A stretch of 64,000 bases of DNA. Source: Chloroflexota bacterium. GTDB taxonomy: Bacteria > Chloroflexota > Anaerolineae > Anaerolineales > Villigracilaceae. The notes beneath the pieces are model-generated. The model was not told where the DNA came from. It saw nothing but the letters and a program-made list of their open reading frames with translations, and made no database searches. The DNA lies in NCBI GenBank assembly GCA_013388855.1, contig JACAEM010000038.1:62001-126000 (forward strand), read 5' to 3'. Positions 8,757 to 16,352 of this stretch are shown here, piece by piece (the stretch's first letter is position 1; each line of letters opens with the position of its first letter). The position numbers were made by a program, and so were the translations under genes.

Positions 8757-9560
8757 ATGAACTTTTTCGAAAACTTAAGAAGGATTTTCCGTCAGGAAAG
8801 TCTCGCTGATCGCAAAGAACGAATGCTCCGTGCCGCTTTGTACGGCGCGCTGATCGCCACCGCCTACACAGTGACGCTTTCGCTCATCAATGTGTACACC
8901 TTTCCCAATCTGCCGCTGGCCGTCGATTGGGGACGAACCATCGGCATGTGGATCGGCTACAGCCTCGCATTTGCTTTTTTCGGGGCGGTTGCAGGCTGGT
9001 TCACGGAGGACTACGAAGGGATCGTTGGCGGCGGTCTCATCTTCACCATATTGCTGGCAATCGGTTTCATGCTTTTCTCCAACATCGAGAATGCCCTGAC
9101 CCTGCAATCGATCATCATGGCATTGCCGCTGTTCGGCGTGGGCATGCTGGGAGCCTGGGGATTGAGGTGGGCTTCCAAGCGTCATCTGGAGATCATACAC
9201 AAAGAAACACCTGCTCTGCGCCGAAAGAACCTGACACGACACATCCTGATTATCGTCTTGGTCGGGTTGGTGCCCGGCGCTTTGGGTCGCATGGGTTTTC
9301 CCGCCGAGCGCGCCGTGGGACAACTGCATGAACTGCTGCAAGCTGCGCCAGATGACCCGTCGGTGTGGACGCGCCTGCCGTTGAAGCAGGCACCAGGGCT
9401 TCAGGACCATTTCGGCATGGAATACGTGATCTACGCGCGCCAGTCACTTTTGTCTGCCGGGGCACTGGACATACGGGTCCGGTTTGCGGATGGCTATACT
9501 TTAACCTGTCTCTTGCCCGAGGAAACTAACATCCTATTCATCACACAATGCAGTGAATAA
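8757..9560 (+). CDS. Uncharacterised polytopic membrane protein
   Basis: 267 residues with a Shine-Dalgarno (AAAAGGAAC) before ATG 8757. A short amphipathic N-terminus is followed by about five hydrophobic segments (about residues 25-45, 60-85, 90-112, 118-136, 160-180), then a C-terminal soluble domain of about 80 residues containing 'APDDPSVWTRLPLKQAPGLQDHFGMEYVIYARQS'. No named family is recognised. The C-terminal part probably lies outside the membrane. Confidence 0.7.
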   Translation: MNFFENLRRIFRQESLADRKERMLRAALYGALIATAYTVTLSLINVYTFPNLPLAVDWGRTIGMWIGYSLAFAFFGAVAGWFTEDYEGIVGGGLIFTILLAIGFMLFSNIENALTLQSIIMALPLFGVGMLGAWGLRWASKRHLEIIHKETPALRRKNLTRHILIIVLVGLVPGALGRMGFPAERAVGQLHELLQAAPDDPSVWTRLPLKQAPGLQDHFGMEYVIYARQSLLSAGALDIRVRFADGYTLTCLLPEETNILFITQCSE

Positions 9561-9572
9561 GGTCGCCGCATT

Positions 9573-9603
9573 AGCCGGAGCGAACAAAAGATTTGCTCCG
9601 GCT
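9573..9603. terminator. Hairpin between convergent genes
   Basis: AGCCGGAGC (9573-9581) pairs with GCTCCGGCT (9595-9603) around a 13-nt loop. It lies between two convergent genes and may terminate either; there is no clear T-run. Confidence 0.5.
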
Positions 9604-9635
9604 CTGGATGCTGCCCACATGCCGCAACGGTAAAT

Positions 9636-12458
9636 TCACATCCACAACTTCGCCAATTCATTCAAGGATCGATAATACGGTTCGATACTTGGAATGTAAT
9701 GCGCCTCGTTCTTTGCATGGGGACCGACGCCAGACTGACCCCAAACGACGGCTTGACCACCGGGAGCGAATCGCGCGCTGGTGCCAGGAAGTTTTTTCCC
9801 AATTCTCGCCTCTTCCCCACCCGACGCCTGTTTCACCGCTTCGATTAACGCTTTCAACGCTGGATTCTTCGGATCGCACGCCACACCGTTTTCCATTACC
9901 GAAAAGCGAACTTCCAGTTCGCTTTTCGCGCAATACTCCTCGACCGCAGACCGCAGACCGAGGACATCATCCTGCGGAATGGGACGAATTTCCACGCCCA
10001 AAATTCCCTCCGCGGCAGTGATGTTATACACGCCCGGAGTCCCCACATTGATGAACGGAAATTTTGCCTGCGACTGCCAGCCATCCGCAGCTTTGAGCGT
10101 GAGATGATTGGTAAAAATTTCGCTCAAAGCAGAACGTGCGGCAATGAGTTTTTCGCTGAGATCGCCTGTGCCGGCGATTCCCGAATGACCTTTCGCTCCG
10201 CGCGCAATGACATCGAAACGCATCACGCCGCGATTTTCCACGCAGATTTCGCCGAAGAGTTCGCTCCCTTTTTCGCCGGTCCGTTCGCCAGCAATGAAAA
10301 GAGATGGCTTTAAACCTAGCTCATTCAACACGTGTGGTGTACCCCAGGACTCCGCTTCACCATTTTCCTCGTTGCCAACAAGCAATAAAGAGAGGTTAGG
10401 AAAAGAGTCCATCTTGCCTGCACGCAAAGCATCTTTCATCCAAACCAGATATGTGGCGACGACCGTTTTCATGTCTGCGGCGCCGCGACCATGGAGGTAA
10501 TCGCCTTCGATGCGAGGGATGAACTGGGAGTCGTCGGGGTCTGGTTCGACAACGTCGAAGTGACCGGTGAGGAGGATTTCATTTTCCCCCTCACCCTTAC
10601 CTCCTCTCCCTCCGGGAGAGGGGAACTTGGCAAATACCGCCGGATATTTTCCATCGAAATATTTGACGTCAAGTCCAGCGTTGCGCAGGTAGTCATCAAC
10701 CAGGGAGCCTGCACGATGAACCTCTTCCAATCGTTCATTGGGCGAGGCAGTGACGGATGGAATACGAATCAATTGCTGGGCAAGGTCGAGAATTTCAGAG
10801 GTCTTATCTGGATAGGAGGTTTCGATCACAGCTTGTGTCCTTGAACGGAATTGGATGGGAGGGGTGGGAGCCTGGCGCGCGGCGTCACGACCGCGCTGGA
10901 GGAATTCGGCGATCTTGGAGGCATCGGCGCCGAGAGAACCATAATCGGAGGTAATGCGTTCCACGTCGGCTTTGATCTCCGCTTCGTGCTCGTAGAAAAA
11001 ATCCTTCAGGACACTTACGGGAACTTCATCATTTTCGCCCAACTCCATTTGCAGCCGGGCACGGATCTTTTCAGAGGTGTTGCGCCCACCTGCTGACATT
11101 TCCATGAGCGGCGTCAAATCATTCCACATGTCCAAAGCCTCGGCGAGAGGCTTAAGCTCGTTGAGAGTCCATTTGAGGAAGGCTCGCATCGAGATGGGCT
11201 TTCCTGTCAGCGGGTTTTCAATTTCGGCACGCAAACCATATTGCGCGGCAAGTTTTTCGTTGGCGCGGGCACGGGTGATATCCTCCCGGTCGTAACGGAA
11301 GGAACGGGCAAAGGTTGGATCCGAGTAGATGCGGAGGAGAAGGAGATGCTTGAAAGTCAGATTCGCGATGTCCAGGTTCAGCGAGTGACCACCCTCATCG
11401 GTGCGGATTTCGACGCGTCCCATCGGCAGATTGATGCGCGCCATCAGGTTTTGTTTTTCAATTTGCAATGCCATTTCCTCGGGAGGAGTCGGTTGACCGG
11501 CGGCGAACAAGCCACGGGCGTAGAGAGAGGCGAGTTGGTCGCTGGTGGTGGAGATGATCCGCTCGACAGGTTCGGCAAAACTGCGGGCGCGGACAGGAGT
11601 CCAGTTGTTGTTTCCAAAGCGGACACCGCGCCGGACGAGGTCATAGGAAATTTCGAGGTAGTCGTTGTAGGAACGGTAAAGGTCGGGGAGGTCGATGGCA
11701 GCTGGGTTTGGGAAGGTGAGGTTTCGGATCGAATCGAATTCGGTGAGGGCGACGACGGCGCGTCCACCACGGACCTCAGCCCGCATCGGCGTGGAAGCGC
11801 TGGTAGCGATGAAAAGCGGGGCAAAAGCACGTAAGAGACGAGTGGCTGTAATGTAGAACTCGGACTTGAATTCGTCGAGGTGCTGGTCGCCGCGCTCGGC
11901 AGCGGAGAGGTGCATGAAATCCCAGGCGAAGAGCGGATCGGGCAGGGACATGTTGGTGTGGATGCCGCAGACCGCCAGGCCTCCGTCGTAGAGGTCGACG
12001 CATTTTTCGAGGTAACGGCGTTTGGCAAGACTCCAGTTACCGGGGATGGAGTGGTGACCGATGTCGGTGAGGAAGAGCAGGTTACCGTGCCAGTAATGGA
12101 GACGTTCGCCGAAGTTGATACCCGCGCGATGCAAGGCATTGATGAGCGAGGCTTCCTGTAACCGCGCTTCGTAGATCGCCCCGCGCGGGCTGTAATACGG
12201 GCGCGTCGCCCATTCGATCATCCAGTGGAAGACTTCGAGCTGGCTGAACTGCGCCTGCCACGGCGGGATACACTCGGCGCGGAGGTAATCTACAAAGGAG
12301 TGCTGGCTGGGTCCTGCGCCCACCGTGAGCAAGGGACGCAGGTCTTCATCGAGGAGGTTCCATTCTTGTTCAAAACCGTTGAGTCCGCTGGAGGGTTTCT
12401 CCTTGATGGCTTGTTCGAGGGCAAGGAGGTATTTGTCGGCGAATTTTTGAGGGGACAT
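9636..12458 (-). CDS. Fusion protein: GCS2-like carboxylate-amine ligase + M20 metallopeptidase
   Basis: 940 residues in one frame from ATG 12458. Residues about 1-500 resemble the GCS2 family of glutamate-cysteine ligases and carboxylate-amine ligases: 'GLNGFEQEWNLLD' is the Glu-rich ATP/Mg entry motif, and 'CGIHTNMSLPDP', 'SASTPMRAEV' and 'RVEIRTDEGGHS' are further active-site-like blocks. After a linker, residues about 530-940 form an M20 (ArgE/DapE/CPG2) peptidase with 'LLTGHFDVVEPD', 'GRGAADMK', 'LVGNEENGEAESWGTP' and 'NRGVMRFDVIARGAKGHSG', so the two-zinc site looks intact. An in-frame palindromic repeat (10586-10624) inserts about 13 residues just before the GHFDVV motif. The fusion suggests formation and hydrolysis of a gamma-glutamyl or similar amide by one polypeptide; the actual substrate is unknown. 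Confidence 0.8.
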   Translation of the reverse strand: MSPQKFADKYLLALEQAIKEKPSSGLNGFEQEWNLLDEDLRPLLTVGAGPSQHSFVDYLRAECIPPWQAQFSQLEVFHWMIEWATRPYYSPRGAIYEARLQEASLINALHRAGINFGERLHYWHGNLLFLTDIGHHSIPGNWSLAKRRYLEKCVDLYDGGLAVCGIHTNMSLPDPLFAWDFMHLSAAERGDQHLDEFKSEFYITATRLLRAFAPLFIATSASTPMRAEVRGGRAVVALTEFDSIRNLTFPNPAAIDLPDLYRSYNDYLEISYDLVRRGVRFGNNNWTPVRARSFAEPVERIISTTSDQLASLYARGLFAAGQPTPPEEMALQIEKQNLMARINLPMGRVEIRTDEGGHSLNLDIANLTFKHLLLLRIYSDPTFARSFRYDREDITRARANEKLAAQYGLRAEIENPLTGKPISMRAFLKWTLNELKPLAEALDMWNDLTPLMEMSAGGRNTSEKIRARLQMELGENDEVPVSVLKDFFYEHEAEIKADVERITSDYGSLGADASKIAEFLQRGRDAARQAPTPPIQFRSRTQAVIETSYPDKTSEILDLAQQLIRIPSVTASPNERLEEVHRAGSLVDDYLRNAGLDVKYFDGKYPAVFAKFPSPGGRGGKGEGENEILLTGHFDVVEPDPDDSQFIPRIEGDYLHGRGAADMKTVVATYLVWMKDALRAGKMDSFPNLSLLLVGNEENGEAESWGTPHVLNELGLKPSLFIAGERTGEKGSELFGEICVENRGVMRFDVIARGAKGHSGIAGTGDLSEKLIAARSALSEIFTNHLTLKAADGWQSQAKFPFINVGTPGVYNITAAEGILGVEIRPIPQDDVLGLRSAVEEYCAKSELEVRFSVMENGVACDPKNPALKALIEAVKQASGGEEARIGKKLPGTSARFAPGGQAVVWGQSGVGPHAKNEAHYIPSIEPYYRSLNELAKLWM
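10586..10624. repeat. Palindromic repeat inserted in a coding sequence, copy 1
   Basis: The string runs CCCCCTCACCC...CCTCTCCC-TCC-GGGAGAGG, an inner palindrome with one outer arm. Read on the minus strand it encodes P-S-P-G-G-R-G-G-K-G-E-G-E inside the M20 domain without breaking the frame. It belongs to the same family as the repeats at 26380-26427, 61129-61160 and 61326-61363. Confidence 0.8.
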
Positions 12459-12500
12459 GAGATGTTCCTAGGGCATGATGGATTGAATGAAAGAGGAAAA

Positions 12501-12523
12501 AGAGCATGGAAAGTAGAAAGTGG
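12501..12523. repeat. Copy of a 23-bp dispersed repeat
   Basis: Identical over 23 bp to 1517-1539, but here only one arm of the hairpin is present. It lies in the 123-bp gap between the aminotransferase and the GCS2-M20 gene. Confidence 0.6.
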
Positions 12524-12581
12524 TGTGTAGCAGGTTGATTTAATACAATTTTCCTCTTTCTTCCTCTCCGGTTCCCGCTTT

Positions 12582-13886
12582 TTATTTCTTCAACTCATTC
12601 AACCCTTCCATCAACCTTTTAAACGCGCCTTCTGTCCGTTCGACGGGCGTGGCGTAGGAGAAGCGAATCCACTCGCCGCCGAAGGGCGAGAAGAACGCGC
12701 CGGGGACAATGGCGACGCCGTGATTCTCAGCAAGATATTGACCGAGCGGTTCGGTGTCTGCCCAGCCTTTGGCCTGGATAAATTCACCAACGTTGATGAA
12801 GGCATAGTAACCTTTGCCGATGATGTGCTGAAGCCCGCTTTCGGCGAGGAGTCTCTTCAGGGTAATGCGGCTGGCATTGGTTGGTTCAATAATGGACTTG
12901 GCGGCTTCGGCAAATCCCATTTCGTAGGCAGCCATCGCAACTGCCAATGAGAAGAACGAAGGCATGACGGTATGCGAGGCGCGCGCTGTAATGAACTTGA
13001 TGACGGCTTCATCCGCGATGAGATGGCAGTTGCGGATGTTGGAACCGCCGAGCGATTTGGTAATCCCATCCAGGAACATGATGCGCTTGCGTTCTTCAGG
13101 GGTGAAGAATTTGAGGAAGGAGTTCAAATCCATGGGCGATTCGTCGGTCACGTAGTGATACATCCAATCGAAAAGCACAAAAGCGACTCCCGCTTTGAGC
13201 GCGGCTTTGGCGAGGGAGACCTGCTTCTCGATGGCGATAGTCAAGCCAGTGGGGTTATCGGGGTTGGTGACGACGAGGCCGGCAATCTTGCGTCCCTTCG
13301 ATTCAGCAAACTTCATGCTCTCGCGGATCGCATCTTCGGAGTATGCCCAGCCCTGTGCGGGGTCGCCGGGAGTCCAGAGCACGTTCGCGCCCACGCCATA
13401 CGGTCCCCAGTTGTAGGAGATCCACGGGACGCGCGAGACCATGATCACGTCGCCCTGCCGCCCGTGACCAAGCGCCATCATAGCTTGATAGGCTTTGACG
13501 AGGGCATCGCGTCCGCCTGCGGTGCCGAGCACGTTGGCAGGTCCCCAGCCAGAGGAAGAATCCAACTTCCAATATTGTTCGATCACAGATTTGCGATAGG
13601 CGTCTGTGCCGAAGGGCATATCGTAGGCGGTTCCATGCTCGAGTTGGAGTTGAAGCGCACGCTCCAGCAACGGTTTGGGCGTTCCGGGCAGGGACGCGCC
13701 ACCGTCACCCTGCGAGGCATCGAAGATCTTTGCACCGGGATTCTTTTCCAGGTAGACCTTCAATGACTTATTGATGAGGAACATCCGTGACGGTGGAATA
13801 TCCATCATCTCCTTGAGATGGTCGCTGACAGGGACCAGATTCTTCTCGTCAACGGCAAAGACGGGGGTGGTGTTGGAAATGGACAT
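12582..13886 (-). CDS. PLP-dependent class I/II aminotransferase
   Basis: 434 residues from ATG 13886, selected because AAGGAGAG lies just upstream; an in-frame ATG at 13928 sits inside a hairpin. Fold-type I features are 'GTAGGRDALVKAYQAMMAL' (cofactor-phosphate loop), 'VVTNPDNPTGLTI' (NPxNPTG), 'FVLFDWMYHYV' and the PLP lysine in 'FLDGITKSLGGSN'. It is transcribed toward the GCS2-M20 gene and could be in the same unit. Aspartate/aromatic aminotransferase-like or a related enzyme; donor and acceptor are not predictable. Confidence 0.85.
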   Translation of the reverse strand: MSISNTTPVFAVDEKNLVPVSDHLKEMMDIPPSRMFLINKSLKVYLEKNPGAKIFDASQGDGGASLPGTPKPLLERALQLQLEHGTAYDMPFGTDAYRKSVIEQYWKLDSSSGWGPANVLGTAGGRDALVKAYQAMMALGHGRQGDVIMVSRVPWISYNWGPYGVGANVLWTPGDPAQGWAYSEDAIRESMKFAESKGRKIAGLVVTNPDNPTGLTIAIEKQVSLAKAALKAGVAFVLFDWMYHYVTDESPMDLNSFLKFFTPEERKRIMFLDGITKSLGGSNIRNCHLIADEAVIKFITARASHTVMPSFFSLAVAMAAYEMGFAEAAKSIIEPTNASRITLKRLLAESGLQHIIGKGYYAFINVGEFIQAKGWADTEPLGQYLAENHGVAIVPGAFFSPFGGEWIRFSYATPVERTEGAFKRLMEGLNELKK

Positions 13887-13904
13887 GATTTCTCTCCTTA
13901 AGAA

Positions 13905-13930
13905 AAATGCCCCGACATTTCGGGGCATTT
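13905..13930 (-). terminator. 11-bp perfect hairpin in the aminotransferase leader
   Basis: AAATGCCCCGA (13905-13915) pairs with TCGGGGCATTT (13920-13930). On the minus strand it is followed by a T-run, so it looks like an intrinsic terminator only 18 nt before the aminotransferase start. It could be an attenuator. Positions 13931-14113 show no gene. Confidence 0.6.
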
Positions 13931-14113
13931 GGTGTACTTAGTTTTTGTGAACCGGTTCCCGTTCACCTGACAGCCACCAACGTCCCGTTACCGTTTTATG
14001 GGTGCGAGTAGCATTGGTGATATTGCTATCAAGGATGGACCGACTAAACATTGGGCGCAAGGATACCACCGGGAAATATATGCGTCAAGAAGGGATTTCC
14101 ATTAAAACAAAAA

Positions 14114-14137
14114 CGACGGCGCAGAACTGCGCCGTCG
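14114..14137 (-). terminator. Terminator of the VOC/DUF6958 operon
   Basis: CGACGGCGCAG (14114-14124) pairs with CTGCGCCGTCG (14127-14137) and, on the minus strand, is followed by TTTTTG. It lies 13 bp past the stop of the 14150-14440 gene. Confidence 0.85.
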
Positions 14138-14149
14138 CCCATGTTCCGA

Positions 14150-14440
14150 TCAACCAGTGATCTCGATCAATTGCGGTTTGGTATTGGGGACACGACGGAT
14201 TTCGCCGCGTGCCTCCAGGTCCAGCTTGACGGTGGTGTAATACCACATGACCGAGCCATCAAAGGTCTTCATCAGCTGTTCTTCGAGCAGGTTCCCCAGC
14301 CGGGTGAAAGACATACTCCCGTGGGCGCGGAGATTCTTCAAGATGGCGTTGCGCATCAGTTCATATTTCGACTTCTCGATTCGGACACCCTGTTTGCGTG
14401 GTTCAGGATGGATGGTGAGAAAAAGTTCCTCTGCCGCCAT
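14150..14440 (-). CDS. Small conserved protein, DUF6958-like
   Basis: 96 residues from ATG 14440, preceded by GAGGATAT; the frame is open further upstream but overlaps the VOC gene. Product: MAAEELFLTIHPEP... with 'KQGVRIEKSKYELMRNAILKNL' and 'GSVMWYYTTVKLDLEARGEIRRV', which I associate with the small DUF6958 family and which has the look of a winged helix. Second gene of a two-gene unit, 8 bp after the VOC gene. Function unknown. Confidence 0.7.
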   Translation of the reverse strand: MAAEELFLTIHPEPRKQGVRIEKSKYELMRNAILKNLRAHGSMSFTRLGNLLEEQLMKTFDGSVMWYYTTVKLDLEARGEIRRVPNTKPQLIEITG

Positions 14441-14448
14441 ATATCCTC

Positions 14449-14820
14449 TCATTTGTTGTAATCCGGATTCTTGCTGGTGTAGAGCGCAAGGGTATTGCCG
14501 GTGGGGTCTTTGAAGAGTCCAAACCAACCCGTGCCGGGAATCTCCGTCTTCGGATGGACGACCGTGCCGCCAAGTTTTTCCACATTCTTCAGGTCGGTGT
14601 CAATGTCATCGCTGTGGATGTATACCAACACCTGCCCGACTGGGTTCTCGTCGGAGGCTTTGTTGAAGCCGCCGCCGTAGCCGCTCCCATCCGACCACAT
14701 GGTGTAATCGAACTCTGCCGCGTGTTCCATCTTCCAGCCAAAGAGGGCTTCATAGAATTTCGCTGCAGACGGGATGTCGGAAGCAGGGATCTCAATGTGA
14801 ACAACATTTCGTTTGGACAT
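14449..14820 (-). CDS. VOC-family (glyoxalase/bleomycin resistance-like) protein
   Basis: 123 residues from ATG 14820, with AAAGGAGAG upstream (an earlier in-frame ATG at 14838 would sit in this ribosome binding site). One pair of beta-alpha-beta-beta-beta units: 'VVHIEIPASDIPSAAKFYEALFGWK' and 'QVLVYIHSDDIDTDLKNVEKLGGTV', ending 'GWFGLFKDPTGNTLALY'. Candidate metal ligands are His8 (VHIEIP) and the C-terminal residues. Single-domain members act as dimers. Its promoter carries a LexA-like operator, which would fit a stress or antibiotic-related role, but the ligand is unknown. Confidence 0.85.
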   Translation of the reverse strand: MSKRNVVHIEIPASDIPSAAKFYEALFGWKMEHAAEFDYTMWSDGSGYGGGFNKASDENPVGQVLVYIHSDDIDTDLKNVEKLGGTVVHPKTEIPGTGWFGLFKDPTGNTLALYTSKNPDYNK

Positions 14821-14857
14821 GATTCTCTCCTTTGCCAAATTGGATGACGATGGGCGG

Positions 14858-14886
14858 ATTATAGAACATACGTTCTAAAACGTCAA
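14858..14886 (-). promoter_or_regulatory. Consensus promoter with LexA-like operator
   Basis: On the minus strand: TTGACG (14886-14881), exactly 17 nt, TATAAT (14863-14858). The spacer holds the 14-bp palindrome AGAACATACGTTCT (14863-14876 read on the plus strand). This matches the Gram-positive SOS box CGAACRNRYGTTCG at its core GAAC-N4-GTTC, so a LexA/DinR-type repressor would block RNA polymerase here. Confidence 0.7.
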
Positions 14887-15015
14887 GCGCCAGATGTGGG
14901 CAGGCAAAACAAATGACGGTCACTTATGGGATGACAATCGAGCGCCCAAAGGCGATTCTCTCGGGGGGAAGGTTGTTTCCGTTTACGGGATCAATTTCCG
15001 GCGGGATGGGAGGCG

Positions 15016-16350
15016 TCATTCATATTTCAGCGCAAGCACGGGAATCATGGTCGCGGCGCGCAGGGCGGGATAAAGTCCTGAAAGCATCCCAATAAACGTT
15101 GAGAAGACCAGCGCGAACAATGGCAGCCACAATGGGGTGTAAACCGCGACGCTCGGCGGGATTCCGCCCTGCTGGCTCGCCTGATTGGCAAGATAAACGA
15201 TGGCAAGCACATTGATTCCCTGCCCGGCAAGCCACCCGATGACAACGCCGCCCAGTCCGCCGATGAAGCCGATACCCGCCGCCTCCCCCAAAAAGATGGC
15301 AAGCACGTCTCGGTTGGTCGCGCCGACCGCTTTCATCAGACCAATCTCACGCGTGCGCTCGAGAATCGACATGGCCATAGTGTTGGCAATGCCGATGGCG
15401 GCAACCAGCAATGCGATCGCGCCGACGCCGCCAAAGATAAACTGCAAAACCAGGTAAAAGCTGTTGATGCCTTCCACAAAGGACTGTGGGGTGAACGCCT
15501 GAAATCCCATTTCATTGATTTGGTTGGCAATATCCAAGGCTTCTCGCGGATCGACGACCTTAACGATGACTTGGTTGTAACCGTCCTTGTTATAGTTGAT
15601 CTTGACGCCGCTCGCCCACTCATTCAGGGACTTGACTTCGCTCAACGGCATGAAGACAGTCCAATCCGTATCATTGCCCGTCTCCTCCAGCACACCGGTC
15701 ACGCGCAAGCTGAGGTTCTTGCGGATTTCGTTCCCCTCCGAGTCCCATTTCATGGCAACGATCTGCAACTGCTGGTTATACAGATCAGGAGGCGGAGGCG
15801 GCTCCTGACCGGGACGCAAACGCGGGTCCCAAAAATTGGAGGAAATCTTCGCCCCGATGACCACTCCGCCGCGCTTCAACTCGGTGGAGCCTTGCATGGC
15901 TTCCATGCCTAACACAGCCAGGTCGAGGGTGTCCACGCCGCGCAGACTTGCACCACCCTCCAGCCGCTGGAATTTCATCGTCATTCCGGAATAAAAATAC
16001 TCCTGCGGAATAACTGCCTCCACACCGGGGATGCCGCGCAATTGATCGAGCGCATCGTTCGTTAAAAGTGGAGGCTGATCTGCCGACTGACCGGGAGCGC
16101 TCCCGGGTCTGCCGCCTCCCTCCATGAACACACCCCCGCTGCCGCCCATCGCCGAAGAGACCTGAATCTGGCTGAGATCGCCGATTCCATACAACTGCTC
16201 ATTCGCGTTTCTCTGCAACCCGATAGCCAGCGAAACGAGGATCACTACCGCGGACGTACCAATGACCACGCCAATGGCAGTCAATGCCACGCGTGCCTTG
16301 CGGCGGCTCAGGTTTCCGAAGATCAAGCGGAGCAGATCAAAGAACTTCAC
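15016..16350 (-). CDS. MacB-like ABC transporter permease
   Basis: 444 residues. An N-terminal membrane helix (about 22-45, 'RKARVALTAIGVVIGTSAVVILVSLAIGL') is followed by a MacB periplasmic core domain (about 50-290) and three C-terminal helices of the FtsX type (about 300-330, 350-380, 400-425). 'NTMAMSILERTREIGLMKAVGA' is the classic FtsX coupling motif. It is the last gene of a four-gene minus-strand operon (19379 to 15016) with an ATPase, a secreted CARDB-like protein and a Yip1 protein. It probably works as a mechanotransmitter rather than a classic importer. Confidence 0.9.
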   Translation of the reverse strand: MKFFDLLRLIFGNLSRRKARVALTAIGVVIGTSAVVILVSLAIGLQRNANEQLYGIGDLSQIQVSSAMGGSGGVFMEGGGRPGSAPGQSADQPPLLTNDALDQLRGIPGVEAVIPQEYFYSGMTMKFQRLEGGASLRGVDTLDLAVLGMEAMQGSTELKRGGVVIGAKISSNFWDPRLRPGQEPPPPPDLYNQQLQIVAMKWDSEGNEIRKNLSLRVTGVLEETGNDTDWTVFMPLSEVKSLNEWASGVKINYNKDGYNQVIVKVVDPREALDIANQINEMGFQAFTPQSFVEGINSFYLVLQFIFGGVGAIALLVAAIGIANTMAMSILERTREIGLMKAVGATNRDVLAIFLGEAAGIGFIGGLGGVVIGWLAGQGINVLAIVYLANQASQQGGIPPSVAVYTPLWLPLFALVFSTFIGMLSGLYPALRAATMIPVLALKYE

Positions 16351-16352
16351 AA

